A DNA stretch of 64,000 bases from assembly GCF_030643805.1 (NCBI RefSeq), contig NZ_CP094656.1:1984001-2048000 (forward strand). The letters are read 5' to 3'. Below the pieces are notes generated by a model, which worked only from the letters and a program-made list of their open reading frames with translations, had not been told where the DNA came from and ran no database searches. The translations under genes and the position numbers were made by a program. Source of the stretch: Alkalihalobacillus sp. AL-G (lineage in GTDB: Bacteria; Bacillota; Bacilli; Bacillales; Fictibacillaceae). Shown one piece after another: positions 17,882 to 28,425 of this stretch. Every line of letters begins with the position of its first letter. Within the stretch, counting starts at the first letter, position 1.

Positions 17882-19402
17882 ATGAAAAAAGAATTTCCTG
17901 TAATCGAAACTCCGAATCAGAAATCTGAGGAAAAAGATTACTCAAAATACTTTCAAACAACCTATCAACCGCCTTCTTTAAAGGATGCTAAGCGTCGTGG
18001 TAAAGAGAAGGTCCAATTCCATAAAGATTTTACCATTCCTGAGGACATGAACGGATTAGGAAAAGGGAAGAAATTCATGATCCGTACTTACGGCTGTCAA
18101 ATGAATGAGCATGATACAGAAGTAATGGCCGGTATCCTGTCAGATATGGGCTTTGAGTCGACTTCTGTTACAGAAGAAGCAGATATCATTCTATTAAATA
18201 CATGTGCGATTCGCGAAAATGCTGAAAACAAAGTGTTTGGTGAAATCGGGCATTTGAAGCCGCTTAAACTTGAAAAACCGGGTGTCATCGTTGGGGTTTG
18301 TGGATGTATGTCCCAAGAAGAGTCTGTCGTCAATAAAATTTTACAAAAGCATCAGCATATCGATTTGATTTTCGGTACGCATAACATCCACCGGCTTCCG
18401 CACCTTATTAAGAATGCGATTTTCGGTAAAGAGATGGTCATCGAGGTATGGTCGAAGGAAGGCGATATCGTTGAAAATCTTCCACGTGCCCGAAAAGGAA
18501 ATATCAAGGGCTGGGTTAACATCATGTACGGCTGCGACAAATTTTGTACGTATTGTATCGTTCCTTATACACGTGGAAAAGAGCGTAGCCGACATCCAGA
18601 GGATATTATTGAAGAAGTCCGTCATTTAGCGAGAAATGGCTATAAAGAAATCACCTTACTCGGTCAAAATGTGAATGCATATGGGAAAGACCTTGAAGGT
18701 GTGGACTATGGCCTTGGCGATTTAATGGATGAAATCCGGAAAATCGATATCCCTCGGGTACGTTTCACGACCAGTCACCCTCGTGATTTTGACGATCATT
18801 TGATTGATGTGCTCGCGAAAGGCGGTAACCTTGTCGAACACATTCATTTACCAGTTCAACATGGTAGTTCTGAGGTATTGAAACTGATGGCGCGTAAATA
18901 TTCACGTGAACACTATATGAAGCTCGTCGATAAAATCAAGAAAAAGATCCCGAACGCTGTTTTTACAACGGATATTATTGTTGGATTTCCGAATGAAACA
19001 GAAGAACAGTTTGAAGAAACGTTGTCTCTTGTAAAAGAAGTGGAGTATGACATGGCGTTTACGTTCATTTATTCACCTCGAGAAGGAACACCTGCAGCGA
19101 AGATGAAGGATAACGTTCCAATGGAAGTGAAAAAAGAGCGCCTGCATCGGTTGAATGATGTGATGAACGAGATTTTCTTAAAGAAAAATCTTGCTCTTAA
19201 GGGTGAAGTTGTCGAAGTACTCGTTGAAGGAGAAAGCAAGAAAAATCCAGATGTTCTTACAGGACATACACGCACGAATAAGGTCGTCCATTTCCATGGA
19301 CCTAAATCATTAATCGGTGAGCTCGTCAACGTTCAAATCACGGATCCTAAAACGTGGAGCATGGGCGGCGAACTCGTCGAAACCGCAGAGGTGAGTCGAT
19401 AA
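17882..19402 (+). CDS. miaB: tRNA methylthiotransferase MiaB
   Basis: Radical-SAM enzyme of 506 residues converting i6A37 to ms2i6A37 in tRNA. The N-terminal UPF0004 domain has [12 protein letters not shown] with the first cluster cysteine and further cysteines in [10 protein letters not shown] and GVCGCM; the radical SAM motif is CDKFCTYC, and a TRAM domain ends the protein ([11 protein letters not shown]). The ATG at 17882 sits 8 nt after AAGGAG; an upstream GTG at 17873 overlaps it. The stop overlaps the ricA start (TAATG). It needs the product of MiaA, also encoded in this window. Confidence 0.96.
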   Translation: MKKEFPVIETPNQKSEEKDYSKYFQTTYQPPSLKDAKRRGKEKVQFHKDFTIPEDMNGLGKGKKFMIRTYGCQMNEHDTEVMAGILSDMGFESTSVTEEADIILLNTCAIRENAENKVFGEIGHLKPLKLEKPGVIVGVCGCMSQEESVVNKILQKHQHIDLIFGTHNIHRLPHLIKNAIFGKEMVIEVWSKEGDIVENLPRARKGNIKGWVNIMYGCDKFCTYCIVPYTRGKERSRHPEDIIEEVRHLARNGYKEITLLGQNVNAYGKDLEGVDYGLGDLMDEIRKIDIPRVRFTTSHPRDFDDHLIDVLAKGGNLVEHIHLPVQHGSSEVLKLMARKYSREHYMKLVDKIKKKIPNAVFTTDIIVGFPNETEEQFEETLSLVKEVEYDMAFTFIYSPREGTPAAKMKDNVPMEVKKERLHRLNDVMNEIFLKKNLALKGEVVEVLVEGESKKNPDVLTGHTRTNKVVHFHGPKSLIGELVNVQITDPKTWSMGGELVETAEVSR

Positions 19403-19821
19403 TGGCAGAGAAGTCTAGAAAAGAAGTTATTGAAAAGGCAGAAGAACTTGCTAAAATGATTGCATCTACTGAAGAAGTTGATTTCTTCAAGAGAGCTGAA
19501 TCGAAAATCAATGAAAATGATAAGGTGCAAAAGCTGATCAGCAAAATCAAAATTTATCAACAAGAGGCAGTCAACTTACAACATTACCAAAAGCATGAGG
19601 CACTGCAAAAGGTAGAAGCAAAGCTGGAGGCACTTCATGCTGAGGTCGATTCGATTCCGATCGTTCAGGAATTCAAACAATCACAAACCGACGTAAATGA
19701 TTTGTTACAGCTTGTTACGAGCACGATTTCAAACACCGTTACCGATGAAATCATCGAATCTACTGATGGAGATCAGTTGAAGGGTCTCACCGGATCTGCT
19801 GTAAAGCATAATCGATTATAA
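19402..19821 (+). CDS. ricA: RicA (YmcA), subunit of the RicAFT complex
   Basis: A 139-residue, mostly helical protein of the Com_YlbF family. In B. subtilis RicA (YmcA) with RicF and RicT promotes RNase Y-dependent mRNA maturation and is needed for competence, sporulation and biofilms. The ATG overlaps the last base of the miaB stop (TAATG), showing translational coupling; a longer open frame reaching back to 19354 inside miaB was rejected. Its partner RNase Y is encoded about 10 kb upstream. Confidence 0.93.
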   Translation: MAEKSRKEVIEKAEELAKMIASTEEVDFFKRAESKINENDKVQKLISKIKIYQQEAVNLQHYQKHEALQKVEAKLEALHAEVDSIPIVQEFKQSQTDVNDLLQLVTSTISNTVTDEIIESTDGDQLKGLTGSAVKHNRL

Positions 19822-19872
19822 AAAGAAGTTTATGAAACTCAGTTTATCCTTTAAAAAGCATGTGTTTACTAG

Positions 19873-19900
19873 GCTCAGTTCAATGTGAACTGAGCTATTT
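19873..19900 (+). terminator. Hairpin after ricA
   Basis: GCTCAGTTCA-ATG-TGAACTGAGC is a perfect 10-bp stem followed by TATTTCT; a probable terminator with a weak U tract. Confidence 0.65.
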
Positions 19901-20042
19901 CTATTCTTTAACCAGTAACCATTGCAGCCCATAATTTTAGTATTTTTGTTTTTACTTTTTGTAATTCTCCTTCCTATTATACTTAGGACATATCTTTCCG
20001 ATTTTTAGGTTAAGTTACAAACCAAAGGAGGTTATGCGAGCA

Positions 20043-20183
20043 ATGAAGGATAAAAAAGGTGAAGCTGAATACGCAAATAAAAGGATCAATGAGTATTTTG
20101 GAAAAAGAAATGATGCTACGGTAGATATTGCCCCTATTTTAAATAACGTTCCACCTATCAGCAGAAACAAAGACAAAAAATAA
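20043..20183 (+). CDS. Small charged protein, 46 residues, unknown function
   Basis: A short open frame not recognised as any named family. It begins MKDKKGEAEYANKRINEYFG and ends PPISRNKDKK; it is hydrophilic, lysine-rich, and has no cysteine or membrane segment. Support for being real: a strong AAAGGAGG 11 nt upstream, and a perfect terminator 23 bp after the stop. An in-frame ATG at 20034 is too close to the Shine-Dalgarno. Position between ricA and the spore-coat gene cotE suggests, but does not show, a sporulation role. Confidence 0.7.
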   Translation: MKDKKGEAEYANKRINEYFGKRNDATVDIAPILNNVPPISRNKDKK

Positions 20184-20206
20184 TGACTTGTAATGATTGT
20201 CGCGTC

Positions 20207-20232
20207 AACCACCATTATTGGTGGTTTTTTAA
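20207..20232 (+). terminator. Rho-independent terminator after the 46-residue ORF
   Basis: AACCACCA-TTAT-TGGTGGTT followed by TTTT. Confidence 0.9.
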
Positions 20233-20432
20233 TGCTGTTCAACCGCGCTAATGTCCCTGTACAAGACCTTTCCAGTTATTTTATAAAAAACAAAAAAATG
20301 AACAATATTTTCTTGAAATCCTCATAGACTGAACTAACGGGACATTATGAACGAGTTATAAAATTTTTAGCACACTAGTCATTCGCCCTGCATAGGATGA
20401 ATTGAAGATTGGAAGAGGAGGGATTTAGTTAC

Positions 20433-21002
20433 ATGGCCAAAAACGATTTCAGTTACAGAGAGATCATAACTAAAGCAGTTTGCGGCAAGGGTCGAAAGTT
20501 TTCACAGGCTACACATACGATTACTCCTGCACATAAACCGTCTAGCATATTAGGCTGCTGGATTATTAATCACAAGTATAATGCGTTAGATAACGGGGAT
20601 GCGGTCGATGTTGAAGGAAGCTATGATATCAATGTTTGGTATTCCTACAATAACAATACAAAGACAGAAGTCGTAACGGAAACAGTCCGCTATAAAGATT
20701 GCTGTAATCTGTCCAAAAAGGATGAGAAGTCATTAGGAACTCATCTAGAAGTCAATGCAAGAGCATTGCAGGAACCAAATACATTAGAAGCGACAATCTC
20801 ACCGAACGGAAACAAAGTACTCGTACAGGTCGAGCGTGAATTCCTTGCAGAGGTTATCGGAGAAACGAAGGTTTGGGTCTATGTCAATCCTGAAGGCATA
20901 GAGGAAGATGATATTGAAGAAGATGAATGGGAAGACGAAGTAGATGATGAAGAGTTTGAAGATCTTGATCCTAACTTCCTCCTAGGGGATTTGGAGGAGT
21001 AA
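20433..21002 (+). CDS. cotE: Outer spore coat morphogenetic protein CotE
   Basis: A 189-residue protein that directs outer-coat assembly on the forespore in B. subtilis. The conserved body ([74 protein letters not shown]) is followed by a very acidic tail from about residue 155 ([17 protein letters not shown]) ending FLLGDLEE, as in relatives. GAGGAGGG lies about 10 nt before the ATG. The 249-bp upstream gap holds the preceding terminator and a possible sigma-E -10 (CATAGGAT, 20392-20399), not a confident promoter. Confidence 0.96.
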   Translation: MAKNDFSYREIITKAVCGKGRKFSQATHTITPAHKPSSILGCWIINHKYNALDNGDAVDVEGSYDINVWYSYNNNTKTEVVTETVRYKDCCNLSKKDEKSLGTHLEVNARALQEPNTLEATISPNGNKVLVQVEREFLAEVIGETKVWVYVNPEGIEEDDIEEDEWEDEVDDEEFEDLDPNFLLGDLEE

Positions 21003-21009
21003 AGAAAGG

Positions 21010-21082
21010 GTTGACTCATAAGGGTCTGGCTCTCCGCAGGATGGAGGTGCCTGACACCTGATTTTTGAGTCAATCCTTTTTA
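21010..21082 (+). terminator. Extended hairpin/terminator after cotE
   Basis: GGTTGACTCA at 21010-21019 pairs with TGAGTCAATCC at 21067-21077, then TTTTT. The long loop contains a second small inverted repeat, GGTG-CCTGA-CACC. Confidence 0.7.
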
Positions 21083-21120
21083 TTTTTCATGAAGTGAAAA
21101 AGCTTCTGACGTATAGATGG

Positions 21121-21300
21121 TCTGTCCAGCTTCAGCGCCCAACCTCCCGGATCACTTCAGAGCTCCTGCGGCGGTCGACACACTGATTTACATCGGGAAT
21201 TGACCCACGCAGATCCAATCTGTATTTTGGTTGGTTTGATGCCTCCTCGTCGGTCTTCCATTGACCTACGAGGCTAAGCAGGGCGCTTACGCTTTTCTAA
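21121..21300. repeat. Dispersed intergenic repeat element, cotE-mutS gap
   Basis: About 180 bp, richer in GC than the surroundings, bounded by CCAGCTTCAGCGCCC at the left and GGGCGCTTACGCTTTTCT at the right, with inner inverted segments such as CCTCGT/ACGAGG. The termini resemble a repeat I recall from intergenic regions of many Bacillaceae (GTCCAGCTTCAGCGCC... GGCGCTTGCGCTTTT). It encodes nothing. Confidence 0.65.
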
Positions 21301-21314
21301 GAATATGCTATAAT
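21287..21314 (+). promoter_or_regulatory. Probable sigma-A promoter of mutSL
   Basis: An extended -10, TGCTATAAT (hexamer 21309-21314), has a weak -35, TTACGC, 16 bp upstream inside the end of the repeat element. Confidence 0.6.
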
Positions 21315-21348
21315 GGGGTGTAGATTACGTATATGACGGAGGGTTGAC

Positions 21349-23985
21349 ATGGCTGAATACACTCCAATGATCCAGCAGTATTTAACTATTAAGGCAGACT
21401 ATCAAGATGCCTTTTTATTTTTTCGTCTTGGAGACTTTTATGAACTCTTTTTCGACGATGCATTAGAGGCATCTAAAGAGCTTGAAATTACACTGACGAG
21501 CAGAGATGGCGGCAAGGGAAACCGGATACCGATGTGTGGCGTTCCTCACCATTCATCAAAAAATTACATCGCACAGTTAATTGGAAAAGGTTTTAAAGTT
21601 GCGATATGCGAGCAGGTAGAGGATCCGAAAACAGCCAAAGGGGTAGTAAAACGGGACGTCGTGCAAATCATTACACCCGGCACCGTTATGGAAGGAAGCA
21701 TGCTCGATGAAAAAGCGAATAATTTTATCGCTTCTGTAACTCCTTTTGAAAATCGTTATGGGTTCGCGACGTGTGACTTATCGACAGGGGAATGCTCAAT
21801 AACGCTGTTAGACGAAGATTGGAAAGGTGTTTGCCTCCAAATCCAATCGGTCGGTGCCAAAGAGGTCATTGTTCCGAGTAATGTTGATTCCGAATCACGT
21901 GTAATGCTTAGGGATCAATTTCATTTGACAGTGTCTATAGAAGACGATATCGAAATACCAGAACCATTACATACAATCAGTGAGCATCTTGATGTACCGG
22001 AAATTAGAGAAAGTGCAGAGCGACTTGTTTCTTATTTGGTTAGGACCCAAAAACGTTCGCTTGATCATCTTCAACGCTTTAGCTATGTCGACCGATCTGG
22101 ACATATGAAAATCGATCCAAACTCGAAGCGGAACCTTGAATTGGTCGAGACGTTACGTCAAAAGCAGAAAAAGGGTTCTTTACTATGGTTGTTGGACAAG
22201 ACGGTGACAGCAATGGGCGGTCGGCTACTAAAGCAGTGGATTGAACGACCATTGGTACAACAAGCTCAGATTGAGGAACGGCTCGAAATTGTTGAAGCGT
22301 TCATGCAGCAATTTTTCAAAAGAGAAGAAATTCGGGAACAGCTTTTAGAAGTATATGACCTTGAGCGGTTGGCAGGTAAGGTTTCCTACGGCAACGTAAA
22401 TGCCCGTGATCTCCATCAACTTAAACGGTCATTACAAAAAGTTCCCCAAGTCAAGGATATCCTTCTCGATATGGATCATACCGGATTAGTGGAACGGTCG
22501 GGTAAAATGGATCCTTGCCAGGAGCTGGCTGGTTTGCTTGAACGTGCCATTCATGAGGATGCACCGCTAACAATCAAGGATGGAAATATTATAAAAGATG
22601 GCTATCATGAAGGCTTGGATGCTTATCGAGATGCCAGTGTGAACGGAAAATCATGGATCGCCTCACTTGAACAGAAGGAAAAAGAAAGAACTGGTATTCG
22701 ATCCTTGAAAATCGGCTATAATCGGATATTCGGCTATTATATCGAATGTACCAGAAGTAATCTTCATTTGATCGACGAAGAACGGTATGAACGAAAACAA
22801 ACGTTAGCAAATGCTGAACGTTTTATTACTCCTGAATTGAAGGAAAAAGAGTCGATCATTTTAGAGGCGGAAGAAAAGTCGGTTGAGCTGGAATATGAAT
22901 TGTTCCTTACAATCCGTGAAAAGGTAAAAGAATATATTCCTAAGCTTCAGCTTCTAGCAAAACAATTAAGTGAGATTGACGTATTACAAAGCTTCGCAGT
23001 CGTGAGTGAAGAAGGACAATTTTGTAAACCGCAGCTTTCAGAAGATGGTACTCTTCACATCGTTTCAGGCCGTCATCCTGTCGTGGAGAAAATGATGAAT
23101 CGCCAGGATTACGTATCGAATGATGTCTATATGAATGATGAGCGTGAAGTCATACTTATAACGGGTCCGAATATGGCAGGAAAAAGCACGTACATGCGAC
23201 AGGTCGCCCTGTCCTCAATTCTACTCCAAGTGGGCTGTTATGTACCTGCCGAGAAAGCAACTCTTCCGATATTCGATCAGATTTTCACCAGAATCGGAGC
23301 TGCGGATGATCTTGCTGGCGGCCAAAGCACGTTCATGGTTGAGATGATGGAAACCGAATATGCCTTATCTCATGCAACCGATAAAAGCTTGTTGTTACTT
23401 GATGAAATAGGCCGGGGAACATCTACTTATGATGGAATTTCATTAGCGCAATCGATCGTCGAGTATATCCACGAGCAAATTGGAGCAAAGACGTTATTTT
23501 CTACACACTATCATGAATTGACTGTACTGGAAGACAGTTTGGAGCGCTTGCAAAACGTCCACGTAAAAGCGGTTGAAGAGGATGGAAAGGTTGTTTTCCT
23601 ACACCGGGTTGAAGACGGGAAGGCAGATAAGAGCTATGGAATTCATGTCGCTCAGTTAGCTCACCTGCCATCTAGATTAATCGATCGAGCGAACGAGCTT
23701 CTCGGTTTATTTGAAGCGAAACAGTCTGACGATTCGAGCGATCCAGCAACGAGAAATGAAGTGGTGAATGAACCTTCCAATCAATTGTCTTTATTCGAAC
23801 ATGAGGCTGAATCCAAACCCCGTCAACAAAAAGGCAAGGATCAAAATGCTGTCCTATCACATCTGAAGGAACTTGAACTATTGACGATGACCCCTTTAGA
23901 AGCGATGAATGCACTGTATGAATTACAAATGACACTCAAAAAAGATAAACGGGAGGAATCGAAATGGGTAAGATCAAACAGTTAG
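21349..23985 (+). CDS. mutS: DNA mismatch repair protein MutS
   Basis: Mismatch-recognition ATPase of 878 residues. Domain I carries the mismatch-probing FYE (LGDFYELFF). The connector, lever and clamp domains follow, then the ATPase with Walker [14 protein letters not shown], Walker [14 protein letters not shown] and H-loop STHYHEL. A C-terminal segment ([12 protein letters not shown]) resembles the beta-clamp-binding QLSLF motif known in Bacillus MutS. The start matches [12 protein letters not shown] of relatives, behind GGAGGG. The last 22 nt overlap mutL. Confidence 0.97.
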   Translation: MAEYTPMIQQYLTIKADYQDAFLFFRLGDFYELFFDDALEASKELEITLTSRDGGKGNRIPMCGVPHHSSKNYIAQLIGKGFKVAICEQVEDPKTAKGVVKRDVVQIITPGTVMEGSMLDEKANNFIASVTPFENRYGFATCDLSTGECSITLLDEDWKGVCLQIQSVGAKEVIVPSNVDSESRVMLRDQFHLTVSIEDDIEIPEPLHTISEHLDVPEIRESAERLVSYLVRTQKRSLDHLQRFSYVDRSGHMKIDPNSKRNLELVETLRQKQKKGSLLWLLDKTVTAMGGRLLKQWIERPLVQQAQIEERLEIVEAFMQQFFKREEIREQLLEVYDLERLAGKVSYGNVNARDLHQLKRSLQKVPQVKDILLDMDHTGLVERSGKMDPCQELAGLLERAIHEDAPLTIKDGNIIKDGYHEGLDAYRDASVNGKSWIASLEQKEKERTGIRSLKIGYNRIFGYYIECTRSNLHLIDEERYERKQTLANAERFITPELKEKESIILEAEEKSVELEYELFLTIREKVKEYIPKLQLLAKQLSEIDVLQSFAVVSEEGQFCKPQLSEDGTLHIVSGRHPVVEKMMNRQDYVSNDVYMNDEREVILITGPNMAGKSTYMRQVALSSILLQVGCYVPAEKATLPIFDQIFTRIGAADDLAGGQSTFMVEMMETEYALSHATDKSLLLLDEIGRGTSTYDGISLAQSIVEYIHEQIGAKTLFSTHYHELTVLEDSLERLQNVHVKAVEEDGKVVFLHRVEDGKADKSYGIHVAQLAHLPSRLIDRANELLGLFEAKQSDDSSDPATRNEVVNEPSNQLSLFEHEAESKPRQQKGKDQNAVLSHLKELELLTMTPLEAMNALYELQMTLKKDKREESKWVRSNS

Positions 23986-25829
23986 ACGATCTTTTATCCA
24001 ATAAAATTGCTGCCGGTGAAGTGGTCGAACGACCTGCTTCTGTTGTAAAAGAACTCGTTGAAAACTCAATTGATGCAAGTAGTACACGTATCGATATCGA
24101 GGTAGATGAAGGTGGGTTGTCCCGACTCCGAATAACAGATAACGGGGAGGGAATCGATAGTAATGACCTGAAGCTTGCGTTTCAACGCCATGCTACGAGT
24201 AAAATTCAACAGGAAAATGATCTGTTCCACATCCGCACACTCGGGTTTCGTGGGGAAGCATTACCGAGTATCGCTTCTGTGGCAAAGGTTGAAGTCAAAA
24301 CGAGTACAGGAAGTGGTCCAGGCAATTACCTCGAGATCCAATACGGGAAGGTAATGACTGAATCGAAAGCGGATAGCAGGAAAGGAACGGATATTACGGT
24401 TTCTCAATTGTTCCATAACACGCCAGCAAGGTTAAAACATCTTAAAACCGTCCATACTGAGTTAGGGAATATAACTGATGTCATCAACCGGTTGGCTATG
24501 GGACATCCGGATGTTGGATTTCATTTGAAGCATAATGGAAAATCGGTACTAAGGACACCTGGGAACGGGGATATCCAGCAAGTGATAGCAGCCATCTACG
24601 GATTATCGGTAGCTAAAAAAATGCTTCAAGTCAAAAATAAAACACTTGATTATACCGTTTCCGGCTTTGCTGTTAAACCAGAAATCACCCGTTCCTCAAG
24701 GCAATACATATCACTGTTCATCAATGGGCGGTATATAAAAAATTACACCGTCTATAAAGCGATCGAACAAGCGTACCATACCTTGCTCCCGATCGGTAGA
24801 TATCCAATCGTCGTTCTATCTATTGAACTCGATCCGATTCTCGTTGATGTTAATGTGCATCCTGCAAAGCTTGAAGCAAGATTCAGCAAGGAGAAGGAGC
24901 TAGCAAAAGCGATTGAGGACGGCATCCGGGAAACTTTAGGCCAAACAGAGTTGATTCCGAACGTTTCGAGTGCTTCTCACGAAAAAACGATAAAGCCGAA
25001 TTCCGAACAGCACACCTTTGAGTTTGAAAATGGAACACCTCAAAAAGAAAAATTAACTCGATCGAATCAAAACGAGTTTGTAAGAGAGAAAGCGCGAATC
25101 TTTTCAGAGGTTTTTAAATCCGACGATCATGATTCACCAAAAAGTGAATCTTTTGATGAGCTTGGTGAACTCAATGAAAACATCTCTACTGGCGATGTTG
25201 GCTTACCTGAATCAGAAGAAAGTCATGAGAATGCCCCGATGACTAAAAGGGTACCACCGATGTATCCGGTTGGGCAGGTTCATGGAACGTACATCGTTGC
25301 ACAAAACGATATCGGGATGTACATTATTGACCAGCATGCAGCTCAGGAGCGGATCAAATATGAATTTTATCGTGAGAAGGTTGCTGAGGTGAAGCATGAA
25401 GTTCAGGAGTTGCTCGTACCGATCACGTTTGAATTCACTCACACTGAAACAATGATCATTCGTTCTCATCTCGAGGAATTCGCCTTAGTCGGGATCTTTT
25501 TAGAATCGTTTGGAACGAATGCGTTCATCGTCCGCTCACATCCCCAATGGTTTCCAAACGGCGAAGAGCAGAGGACGATACAGGAAATCATTGATCAGGT
25601 TTTACAGAACCAAAAAACAGACATAAAAAAGTTACGAGAAGAAGCAGCGATTATGATGTCCTGTAAGGGTTCCATTAAAGCAAATCGCCATTTACGACAT
25701 GATGAGATGATCACGTTGATCGACTCATTAAGAGAAGCAAGTGATCCATTTACATGTCCGCATGGCAGACCGATCATCGTTCAGTATACGAAGTATGAGA
25801 TGGAGAAGATGTTTAAGCGAGTGATGTAA
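23964..25829 (+). CDS. mutL: DNA mismatch repair protein MutL (endonuclease type)
   Basis: GHKL ATPase of 621 residues acting after MutS. N-terminal motifs: [38 protein letters not shown]. After a poorly conserved linker, the C-terminal domain has the endonuclease motif [12 protein letters not shown] (DQHAx2Ex4E), [10 protein letters not shown] and CPHGRP, which bind metal in nicking MutLs of bacteria without MutH. It overlaps mutS by 22 nt, with GGGAGG upstream of the ATG inside mutS. Confidence 0.97.
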   Translation: MGKIKQLDDLLSNKIAAGEVVERPASVVKELVENSIDASSTRIDIEVDEGGLSRLRITDNGEGIDSNDLKLAFQRHATSKIQQENDLFHIRTLGFRGEALPSIASVAKVEVKTSTGSGPGNYLEIQYGKVMTESKADSRKGTDITVSQLFHNTPARLKHLKTVHTELGNITDVINRLAMGHPDVGFHLKHNGKSVLRTPGNGDIQQVIAAIYGLSVAKKMLQVKNKTLDYTVSGFAVKPEITRSSRQYISLFINGRYIKNYTVYKAIEQAYHTLLPIGRYPIVVLSIELDPILVDVNVHPAKLEARFSKEKELAKAIEDGIRETLGQTELIPNVSSASHEKTIKPNSEQHTFEFENGTPQKEKLTRSNQNEFVREKARIFSEVFKSDDHDSPKSESFDELGELNENISTGDVGLPESEESHENAPMTKRVPPMYPVGQVHGTYIVAQNDIGMYIIDQHAAQERIKYEFYREKVAEVKHEVQELLVPITFEFTHTETMIIRSHLEEFALVGIFLESFGTNAFIVRSHPQWFPNGEEQRTIQEIIDQVLQNQKTDIKKLREEAAIMMSCKGSIKANRHLRHDEMITLIDSLREASDPFTCPHGRPIIVQYTKYEMEKMFKRVM

Positions 25830-25832
25830 AGG

Positions 25833-25954
25833 ATGTTCAAAAAGTCCTGAGGCTAACAAGACTACAGATATGGAATGCTTCAATGCGGTTTTGCGCTGAG
25901 TAACCGCAGGCGCAGCATATTAGTCAGTTCGACCTTGTCATTTTTTTTGAACAT
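25833..25954. repeat. Inverted-repeat-bounded intergenic element, mutL-miaA gap
   Basis: A 122-bp segment begins ATGTTCAAAAA and ends TTTTTGAACAT, an 11-bp perfect terminal inverted repeat; inside is a further pairing region (GCGGTTTTGCGC...GCAGGCGCAGC). The right-hand T run could also act as a terminator for mutL. It resembles short palindromic repeats seen between genes of Bacillaceae; family not determined. Confidence 0.6.
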
Positions 25955-25984
25955 TTATTTGTAACAGATGGGTGGAGGCATAGC

Positions 25985-26908
25985 ATGACAAAACCTACTC
26001 TTGTAGCGGTTGTTGGTCCGACGGCGGTCGGGAAAACGAAAACAAGTATTGAACTTGCAAAAACGTTCGCTGGTGAAATCGTCAACTGTGATTCGATGCA
26101 AATTTATCGAGAAATGGACATAGGTACCGCAAAAATAAAGCCCGATGAAATGGAAGGGATTCCACATCATTTATTTGATATTTGCATGCCAGACGAAGAA
26201 TATTCGGTAGCCGAATACCAGCATGATGCTAACGAAGTGATCGACGAAATTCATGGTCGCAACCATTTACCGATCATGGTTGGGGGAACAGGTTTATATG
26301 TCCGTGCAGTTGCGCATAATTATCAGTTTGATGAAACACCACGAAATCCTGACTATCGTGAAGAGCTTGAAAAGTATGTGGATGACTGTGGTGCGGATGC
26401 GTTGCATGACCGTTTAACAAAAGTCGATTCTGAACGTGCTAAACAGATTCATCCGAATAATACTCGACGAGTCATTCGAGCGCTTGAGATTTTTCAAATG
26501 ACAGGGAGTGCATTTTCAAGTAAACACGAACCGGAATCTCCATTCAATCTCGCTCTTGTTGGCTTGACGATGGAACGAGACCTACTTTATGAACGAATCA
26601 ATCATCGGGTTGATTTAATGGTCGAGGAGGGATTGTTTGACGAGGTGAAAAAACTGTACGAGGCAAACATTCAAAATACGCAATCTGTTCAAGCAATTGG
26701 GTATAAGGAAATCTACCGATATTTTGATGGAGGCTATTCGCGTGAAAAAGCGATCGAGACACTGAAACGGAACTCCAGAAGGTATGCAAAACGACAATTG
26801 ACATGGTTTAGACATCAATTGGATGTTGAGTGGTTTGATATGACAACAACACCTGATGAAAAAATTCCATCAATTTTACGATTTGTGGCAGGAAAGCTCA
26901 GTCTTTAA
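25985..26908 (+). CDS. miaA: tRNA dimethylallyltransferase MiaA
   Basis: Transfers a dimethylallyl group from DMAPP to A37 of tRNAs reading UNN codons; 307 residues. P-loop [15 protein letters not shown] at about residues 10-24, substrate-recognition motifs [15 protein letters not shown] and [28 protein letters not shown], and the C-terminal [16 protein letters not shown]. The start ATG follows GGTGGAGG. The product is the substrate for MiaB encoded upstream. hfq follows after 41 bp, as in B. subtilis. Confidence 0.97.
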   Translation: MTKPTLVAVVGPTAVGKTKTSIELAKTFAGEIVNCDSMQIYREMDIGTAKIKPDEMEGIPHHLFDICMPDEEYSVAEYQHDANEVIDEIHGRNHLPIMVGGTGLYVRAVAHNYQFDETPRNPDYREELEKYVDDCGADALHDRLTKVDSERAKQIHPNNTRRVIRALEIFQMTGSAFSSKHEPESPFNLALVGLTMERDLLYERINHRVDLMVEEGLFDEVKKLYEANIQNTQSVQAIGYKEIYRYFDGGYSREKAIETLKRNSRRYAKRQLTWFRHQLDVEWFDMTTTPDEKIPSILRFVAGKLSL

Positions 26909-26949
26909 TCGAATTAATGTATGAACGTTTATTTAGGAGGCCTGTACAT

Positions 26950-27186
26950 ATGAAGCAATCCATTAATATCCAAGACCAATTTCTGAACACTCTTCGCAAA
27001 GAAAATGTATTTGTAACGGTATACCTTTTGAATGGGTTCCAGCTAAAGGGTCTAGTAAAAGGATTCGATAATTTTACCGTTGTACTGGAATCGGATGGAA
27101 AGCAACAATTGATCTACAAGCACGCTATTTCCACATTTACACCGCAGCGATCAGTTGAATTCACCTCCGAGAACAATAACGGATAA
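26950..27186 (+). CDS. hfq: RNA-binding protein Hfq
   Basis: A 78-residue Sm-fold RNA chaperone forming hexamers. Sm1 ([21 protein letters not shown]) and Sm2 (YKHAIST) are intact, and the N-terminus INIQDQFLN is typical. ATG at 26950 lies 9 nt after TTAGGAGG; an in-frame upstream ATG at 26917 was rejected. The C-terminal tail is short as in Bacillus. Confidence 0.97.
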   Translation: MKQSINIQDQFLNTLRKENVFVTVYLLNGFQLKGLVKGFDNFTVVLESDGKQQLIYKHAISTFTPQRSVEFTSENNNG

Positions 27187-27264
27187 TCGAAATGAACTCG
27201 TGGGTATCTTAACTTCTTTAACGGACCTTCTTCATTAGAAGGAAAAGTAAGTTCCATTGAAAAA

Positions 27265-27348
27265 GGAAAAAAATAAGGCTGACCCTAAGAACAGTAACTT
27301 CGCCACAATTTCAGGGTGGAGAAACATAAATTCAGGGTCAGCTTTTTT
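27265..27348. terminator. Bidirectional terminator between hfq and the recombinase gene
   Basis: GGCTGACCCT at 27277-27286 pairs with AGGGTCAGC at 27334-27342, flanked by A-rich sequence on the left and TTTTTT on the right, so it can stop both converging transcripts. A partial internal copy of the arm (TTTCAGGGTGG) lies in the loop. Confidence 0.75.
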
Positions 27349-27360
27349 GGTGTTTTTCTA

Positions 27361-28317
27361 TTAGTTTAAGTATTCGTAAAAACGATTTAAGGTCAGTGGT
27401 GTTTTAAGTCCAAAACGTTGTTGAATCGTCTCAGGTTTTTCTTCGGATTGAATTGCTTTAAGGATGGCAGTCCTTCGAAAATGCTGCCCTGAAATTCCTT
27501 TTCGCAGTCCAGACCTTTCTACCTCTTGTCTGATCATTTTTTGAATCGCGATTTCTGTTAAACGCTTCGGCCTGTCTTCTTCATAACTCCATCGGTACGT
27601 CAATCGCTGAAAGTCAAAAGCTACAAATAGCGGGTCAGAATGGTATTGTGCAGGACGAACTGCTTCTGGAATTAGTTGGTAGTATCTGTACAAACCGTTG
27701 GCTATTTCTCCGTCAATGTCAATATGACGGTCCAATTGGCCATTTGAACTTCGAACGACGATCTGTTTTTGTATAAAAGAAACATGTCGAATATCCATTG
27801 ATACAATATCCTGCAACGACAATCCGTAGTTGAGCATTAGGCTGATAATTGAGACGTTTCTTGGAGCCAAGTAAGGATGTGCTTTGAGCTGGTTCTCGGT
27901 CAATCCTTTTTCAGATGACATGGTTTCGAGTAGTTGAGCTGTTTCCCCTTCTGTTACAAACATGTCCTCCGTAAAATATTCCTTCTCCAACACATTGATC
28001 TTAATCCCATTTAACGGATTTTCAGGAATAACACGTTGATCAGTCAGGTAATGATAATACTGCTTAAGTACACTATAAACACGTTTTATAGTACGAAAAG
28101 AGTACTCCCGTTCATGAGCAAGATAATCAAAATAGGATTGAACAAACTCTGATGTATAAACTCTGCCATCTATGTATGTAAGTTCATTTACCCTTATCCA
28201 AGCGAGGAAATCTTCGAGATCATATCGGTACCGTTTAACGGTAGCTGGACGTTTACCTCTTTTCTCCAAAAAAATGATAAATTCGATTGCATGCTGTGGC
28301 TTTTCTTCGGTTTTCAT
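27361..28317 (-). CDS. Tyrosine recombinase (XerC/phage-integrase type)
   Basis: Site-specific recombinase of 318 residues. An N-terminal SAM-like/core-binding domain (AIEFIIFLEKRGKRPATVKRY to about residue 110) precedes a catalytic domain with an Arg box (YLAPRNVSIISLMLNYGLSLQDI), the HxxR box GQHFRR and a C-terminal Tyr (LNRFYEYLN). The ATG at 28317 was chosen over an upstream in-frame ATG because AAAGGTGG precedes it by 8 nt. It is convergent with hfq and divergent from the lipoprotein gene. No phage genes surround it, so it is probably a domesticated recombinase; its target site is unknown. Confidence 0.82.
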   Translation of the reverse strand: MKTEEKPQHAIEFIIFLEKRGKRPATVKRYRYDLEDFLAWIRVNELTYIDGRVYTSEFVQSYFDYLAHEREYSFRTIKRVYSVLKQYYHYLTDQRVIPENPLNGIKINVLEKEYFTEDMFVTEGETAQLLETMSSEKGLTENQLKAHPYLAPRNVSIISLMLNYGLSLQDIVSMDIRHVSFIQKQIVVRSSNGQLDRHIDIDGEIANGLYRYYQLIPEAVRPAQYHSDPLFVAFDFQRLTYRWSYEEDRPKRLTEIAIQKMIRQEVERSGLRKGISGQHFRRTAILKAIQSEEKPETIQQRFGLKTPLTLNRFYEYLN

Positions 28318-28425
28318 CACACTCACCACCTTTAGGCTCATTATAGCATGTTCGATTTGCATTTTAGTGTATAACAGAACTCCATTCATCAAACGATATA
28401 AAAAAAGAGTGTTGAGGTGGACATG

